Shown: positions 21,127 through 31,477 of the stretch, piece by piece
Layout: each line of letters starts with the position of its first letter
Numbering within the stretch: position 1 is the first letter of the stretch
Source: Maniola hyperantus
Lineage: Eukaryota; Arthropoda; Insecta; Lepidoptera; Nymphalidae
Direction of reading: 5' to 3'
NCBI RefSeq assembly: GCF_902806685.2
Contig: NC_048554.1
Location: 6,882,001 to 6,946,000 of the forward strand
Length of the DNA: 64,000 nucleotides
Translations under genes and position numbers: made by a program
The notes under the pieces: model-generated
The model's input: only the letters and a program-made list of their open reading frames with translations
What the model was told of the DNA's origin: nothing
Database searches by the model: none

Positions 21127-24100
21127 CTAATCTAGAGGCAAACGGGACAACTTGGAGATTGCCCGTTGCAAGACTGTACCCTGCGCTACCCGTACATCCG
21201 CGAGCCTGACCACGCCGTCCTTCCCAGGATACAACGCTACAATCCGACCGCGGCGCCATTGAAGAGGTGGTGCATTGTCCTCTTTTAGTAAAACTAAGTC
21301 CCCAACTTTAGGTGGGACAGCTGGATCAGTCCACTTCAATCGCTGTTGTAGGGTGTGAAGGTATTCTAAATGCCACCGATGCCAAATTCTTTGAGATAGT
21401 TGCTGTAGCAACTGAAACCGAGACAATTTATAAGTCTTTTCCTCCTGAAAAGGATACTCTGGGAGTGCTGTTAGCGGTTGTCCGATAAGAAAATGACCTG
21501 GGGTCAGAACCTCTAGGTCGTTAGGGTCCGAAGATAGGGGGCACAAAGGCCGTGAGTTTAAGACTGCTTCGATTTTGCAGAAAACAGTACTAAGTTCCTC
21601 GAATGTCAAAGTTGTTTCCCCAATAGTACGTTTTAAATGAGTCTTGGCGGACTTCACTGCTGCCTCAAATAAACCTCCCCAGGATGGGCACGCGGGAGGA
21701 TCGAAAATCCAGGTGATACCGCGCCGAGCTAAATCATGACCGATTTGTGATTGATTTTGTTCCAAAAATTGGAAAACTTCCCGTAAATACCTGTCGCTAC
21801 CCTTATAATTTGACCCACAATCTGACCTAATGACCGCTGGCAACCCGCGTCTAGAGGTCATGCGAGAGAGACAGGCGACAAAGGCCTCCGAAGACAAATC
21901 CGAAACCAGTTCTAAGTGGACGGACTTAGTGGACAGGCACACAAATACGCACAAATAGGCCTTGGTGACCTTTGGATTCCGCAACTTATGTGACTTTACA
22001 TAAAATGGGCCCGCAAAATCGGTCCCCACACCTTGAAAGGGTCTGGACGCTAAAACCCGGTCTCTGGGCAAATTTCCCATCAAGGGTTGGGTTGTGATCC
22101 CCTTTAGTTTGTAGCATGAAATGCATTTAAATGTGATCTTTCGCACTGCTCTTCTGGCCGAAAGAACCCAATAGTCACGTTGTAAGAGAGCCAGAAGAGC
22201 GTTTGGGCCAGCATGCGAATTTTTCAGATGCAAATCCAATATTAGCAGTTCAACAAAGTGACCCGACTTAGGAAGCAACAATGGATGTCTTGCCTCGTAA
22301 GAGAGATCCGAGTGCTCAAGGCGTCCTCCAACACGAAGGAGACCGTCCGAGTCAATGAAGGGGTTGAGACGCCTCAAATGCCCCTTCAAGGTTTGGCCGT
22401 TCCGAATATTCTCAATCTCTGCACCGAAACAATTCCTCTGCAGGAGAAAAATCCACAGTAGCAATGCCTCCTTCCTATCCTGTGGTGTTAAATATGCCGT
22501 AGTATTCCTCTTACCCTTTCGACGGCAATTAAAAAGGAATCTCCGAATCCACGCGGTAACTGAAATAAGCCGATCCAAGGAGCTATAACGCTCCATGAGG
22601 AAACTGAAATCTGGGAGGGGTTCTGAAGTTGTAGCTACCGAACACCGAATCCCAGGTAAATCCGCAGGTGCTACTTGATTAGCCCTTGATGCAGGCCAAA
22701 CCGATTCCGAATAAGTTAACCATCGCGGTCCCCACCACAATGGATGAGATACCAGACCCGAAGCTGTTAGGCCCCGTGAAGCACAGTCGGCAGGGTTCAA
22801 TTCGCTCGAAATATGTCGCCACGTGATTGGTACTGTGGAATTTTGTATCTGTGAAACTCGATTAGCCTCGAATACTTGAAGAGTATGAGGTGAAGTTTTA
22901 AGCCAAGCTAACACTATAGAACTATCAGTCCAACCGAATACCTCGTGAACATCGATGGTCCTTTGCAAACAAAGGCAAACATGATGCAGAAGCTTAAGTA
23001 GAAGCACTGCTCCGCACAACTCCAATTTAGGAATCGTCAGACGTGTCCTGATCGGGGCGACCTTACTTTTGGCCATTACTAAATGAACCGAAACATTATC
23101 TGTGCTATCCACTGCGCGTAAATATACGACAGCCGCATAACCAGCCTCCGACGCGTCCGAAAAACCGTGAACAGTAATATTTTTTACCGCTGGTGGGAGC
23201 ATACATCGCGAAATCCGAACATCCTCAATCCGAGCGAGGTCAATTTTAAAATTAATCCAATCTCGTTCTAAATCCCCAGTAATAGGTTCATCCCAAGTAA
23301 AACCCGAAAGCCACAGACGTTGTAAAAAACATTTAGCCCGAAATAAAACAGGAGTGATCCACCCGCTTGGATCATACATGCGTGCAATTGTCGACAGTAT
23401 TTTCCGTTTAGTAACCGAATGTCCATAAGTTAAATCCGTCCGAAAAGAAAAAACATCCTCTATAGGATTGTATTGTACCCCCAAAACCGAAGTTAAACTT
23501 TGCATGTCCGGATTATCAAACAGATGAGGCACCTGTTGATGATCGTCAGGTAAGTCCCGAAGTAAAACAGGATCGTTCGAGATCCATTTCCGTAATTCAT
23601 ATCCCCCCGATTGCATAAGCTGAATTAACTCTTGTTGCAGTTCAAGAGCTTCCAATAGTGAGTTGCATCCCGACAGAATATCATCAACATAAATGTCGTT
23701 CTCTAAAACCGAAGCCGCCCGAGGATACCGATCACGTTCTCGATCAGCCAACTCTAATAGCGTCCGAATTGCAATGTAAGGACTAGATTTTAACCCGTAT
23801 GTATTGGTTCCAAGTTCATATGTAAGAAGGGGCTCATCTGGAGACTCTCTCCAAAATATGAGCTGGTACCTTCTGTCCAATTTATCAATAAGCGTCTGCC
23901 GAAACATCATCCTAATATCCGTCACAAAGACAACCTGATGGCGTCTGAAATTCATCAAAATCTCCGAAATATCCCTCTGCAATTTAGGGCCCGAATGTAA
24001 ACACTGGTTTAAAGAAACCCCCGAATTTGTGACGCAACTACCGTCAAAAACGACGCGTACCTTCGCATTTTCGTCCGAATCCTTAAAAACCGCATGATGT

Positions 24101-25035
24101 GGTATAACAAAATATTCTTGTCCGCCTTTAAAATCAAAATCCGAAACCGACATATGACCGAGATCCAAATATTCACGCATAAAATTAATATATTTCTCTC
24201 GTAAAACCGAATTTTTTACAAGTTTCCGTTCCAAAGCCAAAAATCTTTTTTCTGCAATAGTTTTAGAGTCACCTAACAAGGGTCTGTTAGGTAAAAATGG
24301 CAGCTTAGTGACAAACCGACCATTTTCCAACCGATACGTATTATCTTTATAAAACTGTTCACACTCTACATCGAGTGGAGCAGACCGAGAAGCTGCTTCT
24401 GGAGGTTCCTCAACCTCCCAGAATTTTTGAAGAGTGTCCGAAACCGAAATACTGACGACTTCCGAATGATCAATCAAATCAGATTGTTTAGTGAGTTCTA
24501 CAGGACCAAGTAGAACATAACCGAAAATAGTGTTATAAGCCGTAAAACCGATAGAATTTAAAATTACTTTATCTCCTCCCATAAGAGATCCCAAAACATC
24601 CGAACCGAGCAGAAGTTCCACTGGTGACGACTCGTAAAAGTGTGGATCCGCTAGACTTAAGCCAGTGGCTAAGTCTTTTACCGAATTACTCAAGGTCACA
24701 GTAGGTAAATTTCCGATAACCGTTTGCATGCACACAACAGGAGTAGTAATTCTAGGAAACCGTTTATTTATCGGAGAAAGTGTAACCGAAGACCGACCGA
24801 TTATATTTGAGGTTGTTTCAACACCTCCAACACCCATGATCCGTTCTTTGCTCGGATCTAAACGTATGCCCAACCTGCCTACTAAATTTGCACTAATTAA
24901 AGACCCTTGAGACCCACTGTCCAGTAAAGCTCTAGCCAAAACTCCCATTTCCGAATCAATTTCCGAACTATAATAAACTTTGACTATAGCAGTGGGCAAA
25001 AGTACCGTCACTAAAGGGCAGGTGGGCGCCGTATC
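21127..25035 (-). CDS. pol: BEL/Pao pol: protease, reverse transcriptase, RNase H, integrase
   Basis: The frame is open from the codon after the gag amber stop (25035) to the stop at 21127, about 1302 codons. Residues here are counted from the GTG at 25011. The protease has DSGSQ at 31-35. The RT has VTDIRMMF with Asp365 and YVDD at 441-444. RNase H has Asp619, Glu664, Asp696 and a NPAD region (739-742). The integrase has a zinc site H928-H933-C963-C966 and catalytic Asp998, Asp1064, Glu1116. A DUF5641-type C-terminal region (~1205-1290) carries VGDLVLLKEDN. All catalytic residues are present and I see no frameshift. There is no ATG at the start, so expression probably depends on gag translation passing the amber codon, or on a minor start. 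Confidence 0.93.
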   Translation of the reverse strand, partial: DTAPTCPLVTVLLPTAIVKVYYSSEIDSEMGVLARALLDSGSQGSLISANLVGRLGIRLDPSKERIMGVGGVETTSNIIGRSSVTLSPINKRFPRITTPVVCMQTVIGNLPTVTLSNSVKDLATGLSLADPHFYESSPVELLLGSDVLGSLMGGDKVILNSIGFTAYNTIFGYVLLGPVELTKQSDLIDHSEVVSISVSDTLQKFWEVEEPPEAASRSAPLDVECEQFYKDNTYRLENGRFVTKLPFLPNRPLLGDSKTIAEKRFLALERKLVKNSVLREKYINFMREYLDLGHMSVSDFDFKGGQEYFVIPHHAVFKDSDENAKVRVVFDGSCVTNSGVSLNQCLHSGPKLQRDISEILMNFRRHQVVFVTDIRMMFRQTLIDKLDRRYQLIFWRESPDEPLLTYELGTNTYGLKSSPYIAIRTLLELADRERDRYPRAASVLENDIYVDDILSGCNSLLEALELQQELIQLMQSGGYELRKWISNDPVLLRDLPDDHQQVPHLFDNPDMQSLTSVLGVQYNPIEDVFSFRTDLTYGHSVTKRKILSTIARMYDPSGWITPVLFRAKCFLQRLWLSGFTWDEPITGDLERDWINFKIDLARIEDVRISRCMLPPAVKNITVHGFSDASEAGYAAVVYLRAVDSTDNVSVHLVMAKSKVAPIRTRLTIPKLELCGAVLLLKLLHHVCLCLQRTIDVHEVFGWTDSSIVLAWLKTSPHTLQVFEANRVSQIQNSTVPITWRHISSELNPADCASRGLTASGLVSHPLWWGPRWLTYSESVWPASRANQVAPADLPGIRCSVATTSEPLPDFSFLMERYSSLDRLISVTAWIRRFLFNCRRKGKRNTTAYLTPQDRKEALLLWIFLLQRNCFGAEIENIRNGQTLKGHLRRLNPFIDSDGLLRVGGRLEHSDLSYEARHPLLLPKSGHFVELLILDLHLKNSHAGPNALLALLQRDYWVLSARRAVRKITFKCISCYKLKGITTQPLMGNLPRDRVLASRPFQGVGTDFAGPFYVKSHKLRNPKVTKAYLCVFVCLSTKSVHLELVSDLSSEAFVACLSRMTSRRGLPAVIRSDCGSNYKGSDRYLREVFQFLEQNQSQIGHDLARRGITWIFDPPACPSWGGLFEAAVKSAKTHLKRTIGETTLTFEELSTVFCKIEAVLNSRPLCPLSSDPNDLEVLTPGHFLIGQPLTALPEYPFQEEKTYKLSRFQLLQQLSQRIWHRWHLEYLHTLQQRLKWTDPAVPPKVGDLVLLKEDNAPPLQWRRGRIVALYPGKDGVVRLADVRVAQGTVLQRAISKLSRLPLD

Positions 25036-26526
25036 CTAGCGTCGTTCCGGGGAATAGAGGAGAGAACGATTGTCCTCTCGCCTACCATTGTCATTCCGCT
25101 CATCGGAACGCCCGTACCGAACCTTACCACTCCGATTACCACTACGTGGCTCGTCTCGCTGCTCCTCACGTCGTCGTGGAGGAGATGAGGTACGTTGAGC
25201 AGGTGAAAGATCGCGAGGCGACTTGACCCTACCAGCATTAGATTGTTGCCGAAAGCCCCCGCCCGTGCGAGGGGCTGACCACTCCGCCGAGCTCCGATTA
25301 TTATTATCACGTCTCTGTTGCACACCCGATCGATTAAAACACAGCAGTGGGTGATGTTTAGTACTTCCACAGCTGCAATGAAGCTCCCGGCGGCAGTCGC
25401 GGTAGCTGTGGTTCCCCAAACAGTGAAAACAAAGTCTTTCCCTATCGACAAAATCCTTCCGTGCAAAGGGCGACATGGATTTGAATTCCGGGCACATTGT
25501 AATGGAAGAATGTTTCGAATCCCCACAGTATATACACGGCTGCTTTACTTCAGCAGCAGCATAGTGAACAGATCTGCGAGCGGGTTTCCCTTGCCTCGAG
25601 TTATTATATTCACTTGACTGAATTGTTGATTCCGAATTCGTACACTCGATTAAGCGGCATTCCGTTTCTAAAAACTCAACTAAGTCCGAATATTTCGGTA
25701 TAGTATCCGATTCGCAACCAAATTTTTGTTCAAACCGAGATTTAAGTGTCGTTGGTAATTTTGATAGGCATATATGTAGAAGTATAAATGACCATTCCGA
25801 AACAGGAAACCCGAGGCGTTCCAATTGATTAACCGCCATAATCAGTGGGTTTAAAAATTGTGACCGAAGGCCGCTAAGCCGACCCGAAATAGTAGGTAAT
25901 TTTAAAATTTGCTCAACGTGTACGTCACCTAAACGCCGAGTATTCTGATACCGCTTCATTAAAAGATCACGGGCAATGCTATATCCTTCATCCGCAATCT
26001 TAAGGTGTTGGACCAATCCACGGGGTTCACCGGATAGACACGACATCAAGTATGCTAATTTCTGTGCCGGTGACAAGTCCGAACGTCTATCGACAAGACT
26101 ATCAAATAGATTGTTAAACCCGACCCATTGGTCCATCTCCCCAGAAAAGGACGGAAGCCGAAGCGATGGCAGACGTGATAGAAGCGCATCCAGATCGGCG
26201 ACTTCCGATTTAGCATTTACCGTAGCACTGCTAGAATTCGTAGAAGATACTTCTAACTTAATCGACATTAGTCTATCAAAAGCTTCTAAAGCACGTACAT
26301 AGTCCGCGCGGGCTCCCAGAACTATTTCTCTCTCAGCTGGAACATTCTCATCCACCAATTCAAGAATGCGCTGGTATGAGTTTTCCAAATTAATGAACTC
26401 CGAATTCACTGTCATAAGTCGTATTGATAAACGCCTTGTATGGTCGGGTCTATCTATGAGGTCCGCGCTGTCCAACAACCATTGCAGCTTAACCCTAAAT
26501 TGGGACCAATTTGCTCTGACAGACAT
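25036..26526 (-). CDS. gag: BEL/Pao gag (496 aa)
   Basis: Structural polyprotein expected to form the virus-like particle and bind genomic RNA. Start ATG at 26526, about 330 bp downstream of the primer site. Residues ~125-270 (FSGEMDQWVGF..., LSGEPRGLVQHL) match the DUF1759 type of gag found in Pao elements. Zinc knuckles follow: C331-C334-H339-C345 (CX2CX4HX5C), C366-C369-H373-C378, and a third Cys/His cluster at 384-396. The C-terminus is Arg/Ser/Asn-rich and probably binds nucleic acid. It ends in TAG at 25038-25036, and pol continues in the same frame directly after. No internal disruption is seen. Confidence 0.92.
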   Translation of the reverse strand: MSVRANWSQFRVKLQWLLDSADLIDRPDHTRRLSIRLMTVNSEFINLENSYQRILELVDENVPAEREIVLGARADYVRALEAFDRLMSIKLEVSSTNSSSATVNAKSEVADLDALLSRLPSLRLPSFSGEMDQWVGFNNLFDSLVDRRSDLSPAQKLAYLMSCLSGEPRGLVQHLKIADEGYSIARDLLMKRYQNTRRLGDVHVEQILKLPTISGRLSGLRSQFLNPLIMAVNQLERLGFPVSEWSFILLHICLSKLPTTLKSRFEQKFGCESDTIPKYSDLVEFLETECRLIECTNSESTIQSSEYNNSRQGKPARRSVHYAAAEVKQPCIYCGDSKHSSITMCPEFKSMSPFARKDFVDRERLCFHCLGNHSYRDCRRELHCSCGSTKHHPLLCFNRSGVQQRRDNNNRSSAEWSAPRTGGGFRQQSNAGRVKSPRDLSPAQRTSSPPRRREEQRDEPRSGNRSGKVRYGRSDERNDNGRREDNRSLLYSPERR

Positions 26527-26679
26527 CCTTTATGCTTAAAAGGATCCAAAAAACCTCCAAAAGAAAAACCGAAAAAACCGAAAAACCGTAAAATACCGAA
26601 GAAATAAAAAAATAAACCGAAATAATAAAATACCACATTAAATCATTTACGATTTCCGAAAATCACCAAGTACATGTTG

Positions 26680-26749
26680 GCCTTAACAATATCGGTACGT
26701 GGGTAGCTGCCTTAACAAGAATCGGTACGTGAGTAGCTGCCTTAACATT
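26680..26749 (-). repeat. 29-bp tandem repeat in the BEL leader
   Basis: About 2.4 copies of gccttaacaa-ta-tcggtacgt-g-gtagct lie between primer site and gag. It could be a packaging or regulatory signal; function not shown. Confidence 0.7.
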
Positions 26750-26856
26750 CAACTCATAATAATTTTACCGAGATGTAGGTAGGTAGGAAAAAAAATTTTG
26801 ATATTCGAAATCTAAGCAAGAAACTCGTGTTTTAATCACGAAAAAGACCGAAAACC

Positions 26857-26874
26857 AACCACGCTCTGCTACCA
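26857..26874 (-). other. Primer-binding site for initiator tRNA-Met
   Basis: The minus strand reads TGGTAGCAGAGCGTGGTT, two bases inside the 5' LTR. It matches the complement of the 3' end of animal initiator tRNA-Met (…CTCTGCTACCA), as I recall that tRNA sequence. Confidence 0.8.
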
Positions 26875-26876
26875 TA

Positions 26877-27235
26877 TGTTTCGTCCGCGGTTCGCGGAGC
26901 AAGATAAATCCAAAATAAACCCGATTATAGTGTAAATCAGTTGCTAGTATTACCTTGTAAGGTGTTCTGCTCCTCGTAAGATGAACGTCGGGCCCGACTC
27001 TTGCTTGTTCACTTTGCACTTCACTTTTGTTTAGTGGTGGAATGTTCGTGTAATGTGGTATTGCCGAAATATAGCCGAAAGAATTAAAACTATACCGAGA
27101 TGTGGCGGCGAGCAGCGGCCGATCCAACCGAAAAAACGTGAATGTCCTTGACAGTGACAACGTCACTGTCAGAAAATAAACGAAAACTGACTGTTTGACG
27201 TTTGGAGTTACCAGTTAACAATTAATTACCAAACA
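26877..27235 (-). repeat. 5' LTR of the BEL/Pao element
   Basis: Appears base-for-base the same as the 3' LTR. It is followed on the minus strand, after 2 nt, by the primer-binding site. Confidence 0.95.
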
Positions 27236-27240
27236 GTACC

Positions 27241-27774
27241 TAGTAGCTTTACACTCGCTAAAGGTTAAGAAAGGAAATGCCAAAAGATATATACATCCAG
27301 TGACCGTTAAATGGAATTAATACTAGTAATTTAATATTATCGTTTCTAAATATAAGTTCCATTTATTTATCTAATTCTAAATAACAAATTAATAACATAA
27401 AAATTAAACAGTTACTGAACCGCAGGTGTAAAGTACGCTTTTCATATTTTAAATATGAAGTCATCTTAATTCACTGAATTTAATAACTATATTTTATCCA
27501 ACCAGAAGGTTTTAACATAATAACAATTTTAAAAGCTAGATATATAAACCAGTCTTCAGGTTAATAACCACGTTATAAATTCTTGCCTTATCTTGGCTTT
27601 TTAGGTAGGTACCTAAGAAAAATGTTAACATAAAATGTATTATATAAAGAAAAATTATTTTAAATTATTAACGCAAAACTCTGAAGTAGGTACAATCAAA
27701 AATATTGAAATGTAGAAATAGAAAGATTTTTTTAATCAAAAATACTTTTGCAAGTTTGCAAAAATACTTTTGAT
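27241..27774. other. AT-rich intron, nothing recognised
   Basis: No coding or repeat signature. Confidence 0.35.
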
Positions 27775-27895
27775 TCGTCAAATGCATCTTTACCACTGGT
27801 CCGGAATGCCATTTCTACTGAGAAAATACCAGCAAGAAACTCGGCGGTTGCTCTTTTTAAAGATTAGATTTACAATAATATTATGCCATGCGGCC
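27775..27895 (+). repeat. LINE 3'-tail-like fragment
   Basis: The block accactggtccggaatgcca, then aagaaactcggcggttgctc, is one I know as a common lepidopteran retroelement tail. No ORF remains. Confidence 0.4.
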
Positions 27896-29618
27896 GTGTA
27901 TAAAACTAATTACAGCAAATAGTACAGAAAAGCGTTTGAAAAACGTTCTGAGACTGGTAGGTAAATAGATTAATAAGGAAGAAAAATATAGTTGGATATG
28001 TGTCATCGAAAAAGTGTCGGCTACTGCAATCAGGAAGAGCCTTATTAGTAACCCAGAAACTCCAGTTAATTATTTAATCACTTAACTTAAACTATCATGT
28101 AATAACGGAATCGATTAACCAAATCAAGTGGTCGAAGCAATAGAAGAAGTCTTGTAATTATGGACGTATGGAACTACACGCGCGAATAATATCGTTCAGA
28201 TGGTATAGCATGCAACAGTTAGCTATTATTAGGCTTACCATGATTTTGAGTAACTTAAAGTAGGAAAGAATTTCCTTGTGCGGTTAAAAATTGAAAAAGA
28301 GGACAGCAGCAAACTAAACCGCATGGAATTCGTAATTTTTTACTAAAAAATTAAGCTTTCAGAAAAGTTGTCAAAGTCATTTGAGTGGAGGAATTTTGTG
28401 GTTTCGCCCTTGGGTCTCGAGGGCCGACGGGTATTTTGATGGCATTTGACCTTCTCCGTAGCCTCTCAATGGGATCGTGCTTTTGCTAGAATATTTTACA
28501 AAGTGCCAGATGTACAGGGTAGATATACTGAGCATTCTGTTTTGAAATATTTTAAATAAATACCCTACTGGTGCTTGTTTTGAGTTTTCATCCTTCACCA
28601 CGCTGTGGTAGAATACGGTAGGTACTTACCTACGGCAAAATAACCACTTACCTACTGTATTCACAAATAAATGAAATTGATTTTGGTAATGTTTGAATTT
28701 GGAAAGTACCATTTGGTTTTCCAACTGGATTACTCAATCAAGTCTAAAAACTCCAAACAAATTCTTCGATTTTAGATTGCATGCAACAAAATCATGATAG
28801 TTACTTTTAGAAGTTTTAGAATTTAAGACTTAGCTGAGAAACCAATCCATTATTTTCTACTCAAGCCCTAGTTAACTTAATTTGGTACTCTATCCAAGGT
28901 ATTTATTTTTCTATATAATGTATATTGTGTATGTATTACAATGTATGAGAAAATAATTGAAATGATTGATCCATTCGTTACCTGTCAGTATCTTTGTCAG
29001 AACTTTTAGCTGAAATACTAGCTCACTGAGTCAGAAATTGTAAATTATTGTTCGTCAAGATAATTAATACGTGTTATGACTACAGCTACAGTACACGCGG
29101 TCTAGATATTATGTTTAAATAGGTCGAAAGCTTGTTTATGAAATAGGTCGACACTTTCTAATGGAATTTTCTAATTCTCATTTTTAAGAAACCGTTCATC
29201 TGTCGGATTTATTTACGTATTCATTAGTATAATCGTGGTTACGAACGTTATATTTTTTTAAATTACAGTTTTTATGTATTAATTATTAAATACCATCAGA
29301 GTATGGAAGTGATGGAACAGAGTTTTATGTTTGCGCGCACACTTGTGCACTAAAGTATAATTTTATTTCTTCTGGGATGAGCTTCGTTGAGTTGAAATTA
29401 AGTCTGAAGAGCATACATACACTTACATTAAATACTTGCGTATACGGATTTTCTGTTACAGGAGGATTTGTAATGATTATCCCATGAAAACTCCTAAGTT
29501 AGCATGTGATTAATGGAACGGGTTCACAACCATCTACTGAGGGTTTTATTATTTATTGCTATGAGGAATACGACGCAGAGATAGAGAGGGAGAGAGATGT
29601 TAAGTGAGTGCAGATTTA
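27896..29618. other. Intron DNA, nothing recognised
   Basis: The minus frame 28377-28601 has no family features. Otherwise AT-rich. Confidence 0.35.
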
Positions 29619-29825
29619 TCTATATTTCTAATACTATAACGAGGTAAAGTTTGTATGTTTGTTTATAGCGGGTAATCTTTGGAACTACTGAACCGATTTT
29701 AAAAATTCTTCAACCAGTAGAAGGCCACATTATTTCTGAGTGACGTTATATTTTATTCAAAAAGATTAGAGATCTCTACGAAAATTGTAATAAGCTACCC
29801 GTGCAAAGCCCAGGCGGGTCGCTAG
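29619..29825 (+). mobile_element. Helitron-like element, family c (full length, 207 bp)
   Basis: A|TCTATATTTCTAATACTATA at 29619 and ...cgggtcgCTAG|T at 29825, with 'ggtaatctttggaactactg' in the middle. No target duplication. Confidence 0.65.
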
Positions 29826-30261
29826 TATTATATAAACACAGTTAAATAGGTACTAAAAATAGATACCTACAAAAAATAGGTACTAGTTTTATTTTTTAAA
29901 ATTAGGACAGTTCCAGTAAAACCAAAACGTGTGGTCGTTCTATATATTACGGTAATCTCCAATCGCGCGTGCAGAATTGACTGGTGTCCGGACAAACTCG
30001 TATCACGAACGTGTGTTGTTATATAAAAATGGCAAAACCTAACTACTTATTATTATGCCTTATTCGAAGGGAAATTATGGTCAATACAGGTAAAACGCGA
30101 AATAGATTATAGTTCATTTCTAGTAGTAAGTATATTATATAAAACTAGATTTACATGCTTTATTAGTACAGAAAACAAATACCTATTTGCAACTAAGTAG
30201 GTACGTATTAACTTACCAAGTTTTTATAAAGTGCACTGTCGCTTTCAATAAAATTTGTCAA

Positions 30262-30445
30262 AAATCCCGTGATGCGACGTAGTTCCACTAAATTTAAGTT
30301 TTCTAAAATCCCGTCGGAAGTCGTTGATTTTCCGGAATGAAAAGTAACCTATGCCTTTTGCTATACCTATCTATGCAAAAATCTTGTTGCTCCGTTGAAA
30401 GACGAACTAGGTACCAAATCAATAAACAAACACGCATACCTTAAT
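30262..30445 (-). mobile_element. Helitron-like family a, degraded copy
   Basis: Contains cgtgatgcgacgtagttcca (3' block), gtcgttgattttccggaatg and caaacacgcatacc in minus-strand orientation; terminal CTAG lost. Confidence 0.5.
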
Positions 30446-30474
30446 GGGTAGAGATAATAATTTTTATAACTCTA

Positions 30475-31020
30475 AGGGCCGGTTGTTTCAACAAACTTTG
30501 ACGGACACGTAACCTTTAAATATGGCGCTAACGAACGTAAGTAAAGAAAAAGCGTTGATTCAGCATCTATTAGCGCTAACGTTCGTTAAAAAGTAACGTT
30601 TACGTTAACCAGTGCTGACACCATTGGTGATCGTCAAATCAGTTCGTAACTTCATACTTCTTACAAACGGAATATTAGGTATTTACAAATTACAATGGAA
30701 TCAATTTTCAAAGCTTTTAATGGTAGTTTTTTTGAAGATGAAAGAGAACTTGTAAGAAAGAAAAAGTGTTTAAAATTCGAAGTAGCAATATTAATAACTA
30801 TGTATATAATTACTAAATACTTAAAATGAAATAAAAAAAGGATACGGAGAAGTAAGTTAATTTTTAGGGGGTTAGTTTCGAAACCAAAATAACAATGACG
30901 AACAGTTTTTTGTACAATGGAGCAACGCACTTAAATTAACAGATGTTAAAGTTCATCTACGTCTGTTAAATTTTAACGAACGTATCTTACGAAGACCAAT
31001 GGTTTGAAACAACCGGCCCT
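30475..31020. mobile_element. 546-bp MITE with TA target duplication
   Basis: Terminal inverted repeats agggccggttgtttcaa at 30475 and its complement ending at 31020, each flanked by TA (30473-30474 and 31021-31022), as in Tc1/mariner-type insertions. Inner subterminal repeats (gctaacgaacg, taacgttcgtt) recur. No transposase frame remains; the minus frame 30661-30930 shows no DDE motif. Confidence 0.65.
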
Positions 31021-31042
31021 TAGTTACAGAGATCAGTACCTA

Positions 31043-31226
31043 CAGTACGCGGCCGAAAGTAATGTACATCGACCTTAAAAATGAGATAGCAGATTTGTAG
31101 AGCGCTGTCCTTGTCGTCGAGACCGAGAAAACGTCATATAGGTATGAGTGACAGAGACAATGCTCTACAAAGCCGAAATGTCATTCTAAACACCGATGTA
31201 CTTACGTTACTTTTGGTCGCGTACTG
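31043..31226. mobile_element. 184-bp Tc1/mariner-type MITE
   Basis: Ends CAGTACGCGGCCGAAAGTAA ... and its near-complement finishing cgcgtactg, flanked by TA on both sides (31041-31042, 31227-31228). Arms of about 30 bp differ by small indels. The CAGT ends are usual for Tc1/mariner elements. It lies only 22 bp from the preceding MITE. Confidence 0.7.
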
Positions 31227-31477
31227 TAGCTATTTATTTTATTAGTATAAAAAATATTCATCTATCTTCAACTTATGGGTCAATAATAACTGAAATGATT
31301 TTCAAACAATACACCAAACAATGCGGACGATCTGCTGTCCACTTATTTCCATTGTGCAACAACTTCACTAAGTAGTTGTATAGGAAATTAATCGAGTGAA
31401 TCATAGTTAAAATTGTTGGAGTTATTTAGTTTTTAGTTTTAACCGATTTATCCAACCCGTAATAATTAAATAATTTT
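31227..31477. other. Intron DNA, nothing recognised
   Basis: AT-rich spacer. Confidence 0.35.

Larger units (their letters stand above)
20673..27235 (-). mobile_element. Complete BEL/Pao-family LTR retrotransposon (6563 bp)
   Basis: Two 359-bp LTRs (20673-21031, 26877-27235), each TG...CA, look identical by eye. The 5-bp target duplication gtacc is at 20668-20672 and 27236-27240. Reading 5' to 3' on the minus strand: LTR, tRNA primer site, leader, gag, amber codon, pol (protease, RT, RNase H, integrase), purine-rich tract, LTR. The domain order and the DSG protease, YVDD RT and DUF1759-type gag are typical of the BEL/Pao lineage. No env-like frame is present. It lies in sense orientation within the RhoGEF intron. 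Intact frames and identical LTRs point to a recent insertion. Confidence 0.95.

Noticed and set aside
25011..25526. Second minus-strand frame overlapping the end of gag
   Set aside because: Out-of-frame shadow of gag with no zinc knuckle or other motif.
30661..30930. Frame inside the 546-bp MITE as a transposase remnant
   Set aside because: No DDE/DDD residues or helix-turn-helix pattern; low-complexity Leu/Ser/Phe text.
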